Positions 7,705 to 13,380 of a stretch of DNA of 13,678 bases are shown piece after piece. Numbering within the stretch: the first letter of the stretch is position 1; every line of letters starts with the position of its first letter. The position numbers were made by a program, and so were the translations under genes. This DNA is from RUG472 sp045224495 (GTDB taxonomy: Bacteria > Bacillota > Clostridia > Christensenellales > CAG-138), in the NCBI GenBank assembly GCA_045224495.1, contig JBGVAK010000141.1:1-13678 (forward strand), given 5' to 3'. Under the pieces are notes generated by a model, which saw only the letters and a list, made by a program, of their open reading frames with translations, made no database searches and was not told the origin of the DNA.

Positions 7705-7887
7705 TTATGCTTTGAAGTTGGACCAGGTGAGACGGCAGACGCCGTCTTCCTCTGTCTGACGTACCACCCGGCGCTGACCGGCGGGCCGTTCCTTCCGGGG
7801 CTTGGCTTCATGGAGCTCCACCCGGAATCCCTCCGCCGACAGTCGGGCCACGGCCTCCTCGAGAGGCCAGCAGAGCACGTTCGTCAA
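7705..7887 (-). CDS. Small uncharacterised protein, PASTA-like fold pattern
   Basis: A 60-residue frame between frr and uppS. No ATG is available; the most likely start is TTG at 7887, which overlaps the frr stop as TTGA, with AAAAGGAG about 11 bases ahead (long but usable). The GTG at 7878 would be 20 bases from that site. The sequence runs LTNVLCWPLEEAVARL, then SAEGFRVELHEAKP, a basic stretch RKERPAGQRRVVRQ, and ends GVCRLTWSNFKA. The pattern strand, helix with LEEA, EGF, then strands resembles a single PASTA-like unit, but there is no membrane anchor or kinase, so a PBP or Ser/Thr kinase role is not implied. Small proteins of this general look occur in Clostridia, to my recollection, without known function. 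The fit between frr and uppS and the four-base overlap argue that it is translated. Confidence 0.65.
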   Translation of the reverse strand: MTNVLCWPLEEAVARLSAEGFRVELHEAKPRKERPAGQRRVVRQTEEDGVCRLTWSNFKA

Positions 7888-8438
7888 ACGGACATGATCT
7901 CCTTTTCCTTGGCCTGGGCGATGGTGTCGATCTCCTTCACCTTCTCGTCGGTGAGCTTCTGCACCTTCTCTTCCAGCTTCTTCTGGTCGTCCTCGGTGAG
8001 CAGGTTGTCCTTCTTCTGCTTCTTGATGTCCTCCATGGCGTCCCGGCGGATGGACCGGACGGCCACCTTGCTCTCCTCCGCCTTCTTGCGGATGACCTTG
8101 GCCAGGTCCTTGCGGCGCTCCTCCGTGAGCTCGGGGAAGATGAGGCGGATGACCTTGCCGTCGTTGGCGGGGTTGATGCCCAGATCGGACTTCTGGATGG
8201 CCTTCTCCACCGCGGGGATCATCTTGGTATCCCACAGGGCGATGATGAGCATCCGAGGCTCCGGCACGGAGATGTTGCCCATCTGGTTGATGGGCGTGGG
8301 CGTGCCGTAGTAATCGGCCATGATGCGGTCCAGAGCCTGGGGGTTGGCCCGGCCGGCCCGGAGGGAGTTATACTCCTGCTTCATGACGCTGATGGTCTTG
8401 TTCATTTTTTCGGTGGCGATATCTAAAATTTCCGGCAT
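7884..8438 (-). CDS. frr: Ribosome recycling factor
   Basis: Cytosolic factor that, with EF-G, splits the post-termination ribosome from mRNA and tRNA. The 184 residues are the usual length and align over the whole family: N-terminal MPEILDIATEKMNKTI, SLRAGRANP (25-33) on the tRNA-mimic helix, the short domain II with YYGTPTPINQMGNISVPEPR, NDGKVIRLIFPELTEERRKD, and a long charged helix to the C terminus. AAAGGGG precedes the ATG by nine bases. It lies 67 bases downstream of pyrH, with a candidate promoter in that gap, and overlaps the start of the next small ORF by four bases. Confidence 0.98.
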   Translation of the reverse strand: MPEILDIATEKMNKTISVMKQEYNSLRAGRANPQALDRIMADYYGTPTPINQMGNISVPEPRMLIIALWDTKMIPAVEKAIQKSDLGINPANDGKVIRLIFPELTEERRKDLAKVIRKKAEESKVAVRSIRRDAMEDIKKQKKDNLLTEDDQKKLEEKVQKLTDEKVKEIDTIAQAKEKEIMSV

Positions 8439-8471
8439 GGCTTTGGTCCCCTTTCCAGTTCTAACTTGTAT

Positions 8472-8500
8472 ATTTTACAATAGGCCGACGGCGAATTCAA
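8472..8500 (-). promoter_or_regulatory. Candidate internal promoter before frr
   Basis: On the minus strand TTGAAT (8495-8500) and TAAAAT (8472-8477) are separated by exactly 17 bases, a good sigma-A match (4/6 and 5/6). The start of transcription would fall near 8465, giving a leader of roughly 27 bases to the frr ATG. The gap is AT-rich in an otherwise GC-rich region. TTGTA and TACAA form a 5-bp inverted repeat (8466-8480) over the -10, which may be chance. Confidence 0.55.
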
Positions 8501-8505
8501 GAGGT

Positions 8506-9198
8506 TTATGAATGAGAGTCGATCAAAGTGCCAACATTTTCACATTCCACCGCCTCTTCGAGCTTGTCCAGGGCGAAGCAGAGGATGGGCAGCTCCTGCT
8601 CCCGGCAGAGGGTGATGGCGGTGAGGTCCGTGGCCTTCAGGTTGTCCCGGATGACCTTCTCGTAGGAAAGATGGCTGTAGCGGACGGCGTTGGGATCCTT
8701 CTTGGGGTCGGCGGAATAAATCGCATCCACGTTTTTAGCGAGGAGCAGGGCGTCCGCGCCGATCTCCGCCGCCCGCAGGGCAGCCGCCGTGTCCGTGGAG
8801 AAGAAGGGGCAGCCGGAGCCGCAGGCGAAGATGACGATGACCTTTTGGCTTAGCAGCTCCTTGGCCTTACGGCTGGAGAAGCTGTCGCAGAACCGGTCCA
8901 TGTCCACGGCGGAGAGCACCGCCGCCTTTTTGCCCAGGCCCTCGAAGGCGTCCTGCAAAGCGAGGGCGTTGATGGCCGTGGCCAGCATGCCCATGTGGTC
9001 CCGCCGGTTGCGATCGTGCTGCCCGGCGTCCCGGCCGCGAATGATGTTGCCGCCGCCCACGACCACGCCCACCTCGATGCCCTTTTCGGCCAAAGCCGCG
9101 ATGCTCCGGGCGGTCTTTTCCACCTTCTCGAAGCCGATGGGACCGTTATCGCCCATGAGTGCCTCGCCGCTGATCTTCAGCAAAATACGCTTGTACAT
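8506..9198 (-). CDS. pyrH: Uridylate kinase (UMP kinase)
   Basis: Cytosolic hexameric kinase of the amino-acid-kinase fold that phosphorylates UMP to UDP for pyrimidine nucleotide synthesis. The 230 residues begin MYKRILLKISGEALMG, with GGGNIIRGR (48-56), DHMGMLATAINALALQDA (67-84), and STDTAAALRAAEIGADALLL (134-153). The UMP-contact motif reads ACGSGCPFF (125-133), where most relatives have GGTGNPFF or close to it, so two Cys (C126, C130) replace Gly and Asn. AKNVDAIYSADPKKDPNA covers the ATP side. The ATG at 9198 was chosen because the family N terminus starts there, and GGAGG lies eight bases ahead. A longer in-frame start at 9279 would run through the feo terminator. It has its own promoter and heads the downstream operon. 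Confidence 0.97.
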   Translation of the reverse strand: MYKRILLKISGEALMGDNGPIGFEKVEKTARSIAALAEKGIEVGVVVGGGNIIRGRDAGQHDRNRRDHMGMLATAINALALQDAFEGLGKKAAVLSAVDMDRFCDSFSSRKAKELLSQKVIVIFACGSGCPFFSTDTAAALRAAEIGADALLLAKNVDAIYSADPKKDPNAVRYSHLSYEKVIRDNLKATDLTAITLCREQELPILCFALDKLEEAVECENVGTLIDSHS

Positions 9199-9226
9199 CC
9201 CTTTGCCCTCCAAAATGGTTTTGTTC

Positions 9227-9235
9227 AGTATAGCA
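9227..9235 (-). promoter_or_regulatory. Extended -10 promoter for the pyrH operon
   Basis: TGCTATACT on the minus strand matches the extended -10 consensus TGnTATAAT at all but one fixed position. A -35 at normal spacing would fall in the U tract of the preceding terminator and is poor (TTCCTT), as is common for extended -10 promoters. Transcription would start near 9220, about 22 bases before the pyrH ATG. It gives the essential operon expression independent of the feo genes. Confidence 0.6.
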
Positions 9236-9245
9236 CGACTCCGAC

Positions 9246-9273
9246 AAAAAAGGAAGGGCTTACGCCCTACCTT
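9246..9273 (-). terminator. Rho-independent terminator after the feo genes
   Basis: On the minus strand AGGGC and GCCCT pair around a GUAA (GNRA-type) tetraloop. After one U/U mismatch the stem continues with GG/CC and AA/UU, and then runs into a six-U tract (9246-9251). It overlaps the last codons of the Cys-rich small gene, whose stop is at 9260-9262 inside the loop side of the stem. Confidence 0.85.
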
Positions 9274-9430
9274 TCTCATCCGATGTGTTCACATGGCAGC
9301 CCCCAGCGGAGGGACAGCCGGCACAGCCGCAGGAGCAGCCCTTGCCTTTGCTACGGGCGCGCAGGATGGAGCGCAGAGCCAGCAGGACGGCGACGACGAT
9401 AAAAGCGCCCAGAAGACAGTCCAGCCACAT
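9260..9430 (-). CDS. FeoB-associated Cys-rich membrane protein
   Basis: A 56-residue protein whose ATG lies one base after the feoB stop (TGATATG), so translation is almost certainly coupled. It begins MWLDCLLGAFIVVAVLLALR, one hydrophobic transmembrane helix, then a basic stretch (RSILRARSKGKG), then the cysteine cluster GCSCGCAGCPSAGGC with C32, C34, C36, C39 and C45, and a short polar tail. This architecture and position match the family known as FeoB-associated Cys-rich membrane protein, found next to FeoB in Firmicutes. The family's role is not settled; a part in handling ferrous iron at the transporter, or in its assembly, is an inference. Its 3' end is folded into the operon terminator. 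Confidence 0.88.
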   Translation of the reverse strand: MWLDCLLGAFIVVAVLLALRSILRARSKGKGCSCGCAGCPSAGGCHVNTSDEKGRA

Positions 9431-9431
9431 A

Positions 9432-11777
9432 TCAGGCTACCCCCAGAAGCAGGCCGACAAGGTGCAACAGCAGGGCCACCAGCCAGGCGAGGACGCACTG
9501 CCACAGGACTACGGCGGCGGCCCATTTGCCCCCCAGCTCCCGGCGGATGGCGGCCACGGAGGCCACGCAGGGGGTGTACAGCAGGCAGAACACCAGCAAA
9601 CACCCGGCGGAAAGGGGCGTCAGAGCCGCGCCCACGTTGCCGGAGAAGAGGATGCCCAAGGTGGACACCACGGACTCCTTGGCCAGGAATCCGGTGATGA
9701 AAGAGGTGCAGATGCGCCAATCGCCGAGACCCAGGGGCCGGAACACGGGGGCCAGGAGCCCCGCCAGCAGTGCGAGGATGCTGCTGTGGGAATCGGCCAC
9801 GGGGTTGAGCCTAAGATCGAAGCTCTGGAGGAACCAGACCACCACCGTGGCGATGAGGATCACCGTGAAGGCCCGCTGCAAGAAGTCCTTGGCCTTCTCC
9901 CACAGGAGCCGGACCACGTTCTTGGGGCTGGGCAGGCGGTAGTTGGGCAGCTCCATGACGAAGGGGGCCGCCTCGCCCCGAAAGAGGGTGCCCTTGTAGA
10001 GGTAGGCGATGAGGACCGCCATGAGCACCCCCAGCAGGTACAGGCCCGTCATGATGAGGCCGCCCCTGCCCGGGAAGAAGGCGCTGACGAAGAAGGCGTA
10101 GATGGGGAGCTTGGCGGTGCAGCTCATGAAGGGGGTCAGCAGGATGGTCATCTTCCGATCCCGCTCGCTGGGCAGGGTGCGAGTGGCCATGACCGCGGGG
10201 ACCGTGCAGCCGAAGCCCACCAACAGGGGCACGATGCTGCGGCCCGAGAGGCCGATGCGCCGGAGGAGCTTATCCATGAAGAAGGCCACCCGGGCGATAT
10301 AGCCGCTGTCCTCCATGAGGGAGAGAAAGAAGAAGAGGGTGACGATGATGGGCAAAAAGCTCAAGACGCTGCCCACGCCCTCGAAGATGCCCTGGACGAT
10401 GAGGCTGTGGATGGTGGGGCTGACGCCGGCGGCGGTCAGCGCCCCGTCCACCAGGGCTTTGAGGGCGTCGATGCCCGTCGCCAACAGGTCCTGGAGGAAG
10501 GCGCCCACGACGTTGAAGGTGAGAAAGAACACAGCGGCCATGATGAGGACGAAGCAGGGGATGGCCGTATACTTGCCGGTCAGCACCCTGTCGATACGCT
10601 CGGACCTGGCGCGCTCCTTACTCTCCTTGGGCCGGATGACCGTGGCCTCACAGACCTTTTCGATGAAGTCGAAGCGCATGTCGGCCATGGCGGCGGCCCG
10701 ATCCATGCCGCACTCGGACTCCATTTGGACGATGATGTGCTCCAGCATCTCCCATTCGTTCTCGTCCAGAGCCAGCTTATCGAGGACCAGATGGTCCCCC
10801 TCCACCGCCTTGCTGGCGGCGAAGCGCACCGGCAGGCCCGCCCGCTCGGCGTGGTCCTCGATGAGGTGGATGACGCCGTGGAGGCACCGGTGGACGGCGC
10901 CGTTGTGGTCCCGCTTGTCGCAGAAATCCTGGCGGGTGGGAGGCTCCTGGTATTGGGCGATGTGCAGGGCATGCTTGACGAGCTCGTCCACGCCCGCGTT
11001 CTTGGCGGCGGAGATGGGCACCACGGGGACGCCCAGGAGCTTCTCCATGCCGTTCACGTCCACGGAGCCGCCGTTGGCTGTCATCTCGTCCATCATGTTG
11101 AGAGCCACCACCATGGGCTTGTGCATCTCCAGCAGCTGAACGGTCAAATAGAGGTTGCGCTCGATGTTGGTGGCGTCCACGATGTTGATGATGGCCGTGG
11201 GTTTTTGATCGAGGACGAAGCTTCGGGAGACGATCTCCTCGCTGCTGTAGGGGGACATGGAGTAGATGCCCGGGAGGTCCGTGATGAGGGTGTCTGGATG
11301 GCCCTTGATGACGCCGTCCTTCCGATCCACGGTGACGCCCGGGAAGTTGCCCACGTGCTGGTTGGCGCCGGTGAGCTGGTTGAAGAGGGTGGTCTTCCCC
11401 GCGTTCTGGTTGCCCACGAGAGCGAAGGTCAGCGTGGTGCCTTCAGGCAGGGGGTCCCCGTCGCCCTTCATATGATACCTGCCGCCCTCGCCCAAGCCCG
11501 GGTGCTCGCTCTTTTGGATGCGGGAGATACCCGTGTGAGGGTTGGATCGCTGCGCGATGGGCTCGATCTCGATCTGGGCGGCGTCGGCCATGCGGATGGT
11601 CAGCTCGTACCCGTGGACCTGAAGCTCCATGGGGTCCCCCATGGGCGCCAGCTTCACCACCGTGACCTCCGCCCCGGGGATCATGCCCATATCCAGGAAG
11701 TGCTGCCGGAGCGCCCCTTCCCCGCCCACGGTGCGGATCACCGCGGACTTGCCCACGGAAAGTTTATCTAACGTCAT
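9432..11777 (-). CDS. feoB: Ferrous iron transporter, FeoA-FeoB fusion
   Basis: GTP-dependent Fe(II) importer of the cytoplasmic membrane. Of 781 residues, 1-75 form a FeoA-type SH3-like domain (LRQHFLDMGMIPGAEVTVVK), followed by a linker (76-115) and a G domain. Its motifs are G1 GNQNAGKT (122-129), G2 GNFPGVTVDRKDG (143-155), G3 DLPG (167-170), G4 NMMD (227-230) and G5 SAAK (256-259). A helical GDI-like region (about 270-400) leads to the membrane part from about 404, with GFGCTVPA (521-528), FMSCTAKLPIY (550-560) and FITGFLAKESVVSTLG. GNQN in place of the commoner GNPN is seen in several Firmicutes. GAGAGAGG lies eight bases before the ATG. The gene has its own promoter and is followed by a Cys-rich partner gene. 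FeoA is usually a separate protein; fusion would tether it to the G domain. An iron-responsive repressor is expected but none is encoded here. Confidence 0.97.
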   Translation of the reverse strand: MTLDKLSVGKSAVIRTVGGEGALRQHFLDMGMIPGAEVTVVKLAPMGDPMELQVHGYELTIRMADAAQIEIEPIAQRSNPHTGISRIQKSEHPGLGEGGRYHMKGDGDPLPEGTTLTFALVGNQNAGKTTLFNQLTGANQHVGNFPGVTVDRKDGVIKGHPDTLITDLPGIYSMSPYSSEEIVSRSFVLDQKPTAIINIVDATNIERNLYLTVQLLEMHKPMVVALNMMDEMTANGGSVDVNGMEKLLGVPVVPISAAKNAGVDELVKHALHIAQYQEPPTRQDFCDKRDHNGAVHRCLHGVIHLIEDHAERAGLPVRFAASKAVEGDHLVLDKLALDENEWEMLEHIIVQMESECGMDRAAAMADMRFDFIEKVCEATVIRPKESKERARSERIDRVLTGKYTAIPCFVLIMAAVFFLTFNVVGAFLQDLLATGIDALKALVDGALTAAGVSPTIHSLIVQGIFEGVGSVLSFLPIIVTLFFFLSLMEDSGYIARVAFFMDKLLRRIGLSGRSIVPLLVGFGCTVPAVMATRTLPSERDRKMTILLTPFMSCTAKLPIYAFFVSAFFPGRGGLIMTGLYLLGVLMAVLIAYLYKGTLFRGEAAPFVMELPNYRLPSPKNVVRLLWEKAKDFLQRAFTVILIATVVVWFLQSFDLRLNPVADSHSSILALLAGLLAPVFRPLGLGDWRICTSFITGFLAKESVVSTLGILFSGNVGAALTPLSAGCLLVFCLLYTPCVASVAAIRRELGGKWAAAVVLWQCVLAWLVALLLHLVGLLLGVA

Positions 11778-11822
11778 ACTCTATACCTCTCTCCCGCCCC
11801 GGGTCGCCAGGGCGTACAGGTT

Positions 11823-11843
11823 GAAATAAGTATACGTCATTTC
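11823..11843. promoter_or_regulatory. Candidate operator over the feo -10
   Basis: GAAAT and ATTTC form a perfect 5-bp inverted repeat spaced by 11 bases, and widening it to seven bases per arm adds one match and one mismatch. It covers the -10 hexamer of the feo promoter, where a repressor such as a Fur- or DtxR-family protein would block transcription. It does not match a classical Fur box, so which regulator would bind is unknown. Confidence 0.35.
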
Positions 11844-11857
11844 GACATAAAGCGCAA
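11829..11857 (-). promoter_or_regulatory. Promoter of the feo genes
   Basis: TTGCGC (11852-11857) and TATACT (11829-11834) on the minus strand are spaced by 17 bases. The -10 is 5/6 and the -35 is 3/6 of consensus. It sits downstream of the PNPOx terminator, in the most AT-rich stretch of the block, and gives a leader of about 45 bases before the feoB ATG. Confidence 0.6.
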
Positions 11858-11889
11858 TGATTAACAAGGGCTGAGTAAAAATATAAAGC

Positions 11890-11924
11890 AAAAAAGCACA
11901 GCTTTGCAACATGGCTGCTGTGCT
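11890..11924 (-). terminator. Rho-independent terminator after the PNPOx gene
   Basis: AGCACAGC and GCTGTGCT are perfect 8-bp arms around a 14-base loop, followed directly by a run of six T on the minus strand (11890-11895). It lies 20 bases after the PNPOx stop and separates that gene from feo. Confidence 0.85.
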
Positions 11925-11944
11925 CCGGACAAGTTATGTGCGTT

Positions 11945-12418
11945 TTATACGCGGCGGGCCTTGGCGGTGAAGCTGTCCACGTCCACCCGGATGACGGCCA
12001 CCGATTCCGCCATGGCAGGGGTGAAGGCAAACTCCCGGCCCGTCTGGGTCTTCATCAGGATCTGCAGGGCTTCGATCTTCTGGACGGGATCGTCCAGCAA
12101 CACCGCCGTACCCTCCCCCATGACGGAGGCGTAAGCCTCGCCGTATTTGCAGGGGATGTCGCCGCCGGAGACCGGACTGACGTCCGTTTCCAGCACGAAG
12201 GCCACCCGGTCGTTTTGTTGCAAAACGTCCAGCTTCCGGCCCTCTTTGGCGCCGTGGAGATACAGCGTCAGGCGGCCGTCCGCCAGGGCGTAGCCATAGT
12301 TCATCGGCACCACGTAGGGCCGCGCCCCGTCGATCATGGCAAGGTGCAGGACCTTCGCTTTGTCCAGGATGGCACGGATCGATTCGATTTCGGTGATCTG
12401 TCTGTCTTTTCTTCTCAT
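11945..12418 (-). CDS. PNPOx-fold flavin-binding protein (NimA-like family)
   Basis: A 157-residue protein of the split-barrel pyridoxamine 5'-phosphate oxidase-like superfamily. The pattern is that of the NimA-like subgroup: MRRKDRQITE at the N terminus, VLHLAMIDGARPYVVPMNYGY (split between 23 and 43), LYLHGAKEGRKLD (52-64) with H55 where this subgroup has a conserved His, RVAFVLE, then SVMGEGTAVLLDD (98-110) and FAFTPAMAESVAVIRVDV. Such proteins bind FMN or a related cofactor as dimers; many are labelled nitroimidazole resistance proteins, but substrates are mostly unknown and true PNP oxidase activity should not be assumed. It stands alone between two terminators. The ATG begins only seven bases after the T tract of the tsf terminator and has no Shine-Dalgarno sequence, so a leaderless or read-through transcript is possible. 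Confidence 0.88.
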   Translation of the reverse strand: MRRKDRQITEIESIRAILDKAKVLHLAMIDGARPYVVPMNYGYALADGRLTLYLHGAKEGRKLDVLQQNDRVAFVLETDVSPVSGGDIPCKYGEAYASVMGEGTAVLLDDPVQKIEALQILMKTQTGREFAFTPAMAESVAVIRVDVDSFTAKARRV

Positions 12419-12424
12419 ACGAAT

Positions 12425-12456
12425 AAAAATATGAGCCGACGGAATACCGCCGGCTC
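12425..12456 (-). terminator. Rho-independent terminator after tsf
   Basis: GAGCCGGCGG and CCGTCGGCTC on the minus strand form a 10-bp stem with one G-U wobble around a TATT loop, followed by ATATTTTTAT. It lies 13 bases after the tsf stop and ends the rpsB-tsf transcript. Confidence 0.88.
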
Positions 12457-12469
12457 CTGGTTCCTTTTC

Positions 12470-13360
12470 TTATGCCTTCATCTGGGACATGACTTCCTCA
12501 GCGAAGTTGTCCTCCCGCTTCTGCAGGCCCTCGCCCATCTCGTAGCGGACGAAGGTGACCACCTCGGAGGCGTTCTTGGCCTTGAGCATATCCTTCACGG
12601 CGATGCCCTGGTCCTTCACGTAGACCTGCTCCAGCAGGCAGACCTCCTTGTAGTACTTGCTCATGCGGCCGTCCACCATCTTCTCCACGATGGCCTGGGG
12701 CTTGGGCTTGGCGGCCTGGGCGTTCTCCTCCAGGGCCTTGGCCAGCTGGATCTTGCGCTCATGGTCGATGTAGTCCTGGGGCAGGTCCTTCACGCCCACG
12801 CACACGGGGTTGGCCGCGGCGATCTGCAGAGCCACGTCGTGCATGGCTTCCTTGTCGCAGGGAGCGGCGAACTGGACCACGACGCCGATGCGGCCGCCCA
12901 TGTGGATGTAGGTGTCCACGGCGCCCTCGATGCGGACGAAGCGGCGGACGGAGATCTTCTCACCGATGCCGGCCACGGCGGTGGACACGGCATGCTCCAC
13001 GGTGTCGCCGTCCATGGTGGTGGCCATGAGGGCGTCCACGTCGGCGGGGTTGGTCTCGGCGATCTGCTTGGCGATCTGCTTCACGAAGGCCAGGAACTTG
13101 TCGGTCTTGGCCACGAAGTCGGTCTCACAGTTGACCTCGACCAGCACGGCCACGTCGCCGTCCCGGTAGTCGGCCACTACGCCCTCAGCGGCGATACGGC
13201 CGGCCTTCTTGGCGGCAGCCGCCAGGCCCTTCTCCCGCAGGAAGTCGATGGCCTTCTCCACGTCGCCTTCACAGGCCATGAGGGCCTTCTTGCAATCCAT
13301 CATGCCGGCGCCCGTGCGCTCACGGAGGGCCGCTACGTCTTTCGCAGTGATCGTTGCCAT
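12470..13360 (-). CDS. tsf: Translation elongation factor Ts
   Basis: Guanine-nucleotide exchange factor that recycles EF-Tu from the GDP to the GTP form in the cytosol. The 296 residues match the family: an N-terminal UBA-like domain (about 1-50, with LRERTGAGMMDCKKAL), the exchange motif TDFVAKT (80-86) after VEVNCE, and two core subdomains to the C terminus (GGRIGVVVQF; MSKYYKEVCLLEQVYVKD). AGGAGG lies ten bases before the ATG. The gene starts 20 bases after rpsB, the near-universal pairing, and ends in its own terminator. Confidence 0.98.
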   Translation of the reverse strand: MATITAKDVAALRERTGAGMMDCKKALMACEGDVEKAIDFLREKGLAAAAKKAGRIAAEGVVADYRDGDVAVLVEVNCETDFVAKTDKFLAFVKQIAKQIAETNPADVDALMATTMDGDTVEHAVSTAVAGIGEKISVRRFVRIEGAVDTYIHMGGRIGVVVQFAAPCDKEAMHDVALQIAAANPVCVGVKDLPQDYIDHERKIQLAKALEENAQAAKPKPQAIVEKMVDGRMSKYYKEVCLLEQVYVKDQGIAVKDMLKAKNASEVVTFVRYEMGEGLQKREDNFAEEVMSQMKA

Positions 13361-13380
13361 AAATCTATATCCTCCTCGAA

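Noticed and set aside
9199..9279. Upstream in-frame start for pyrH
   Set aside because: It would run through the feo terminator and the pyrH promoter; the family N terminus begins at 9198.
9285..11771. An 828-residue open frame on the plus strand opposite feoB
   Set aside because: It is exactly antisense to a clearly real FeoB, is rich in Gly, His, Asp and Val repeats typical of reversed GC-rich codons, and shows no family motif. Long antisense frames are expected at this GC.
11835..11880. Classical Fur box near the feo promoter
   Set aside because: AATGATTAAC resembles half a site, but no second half at the right spacing could be found.
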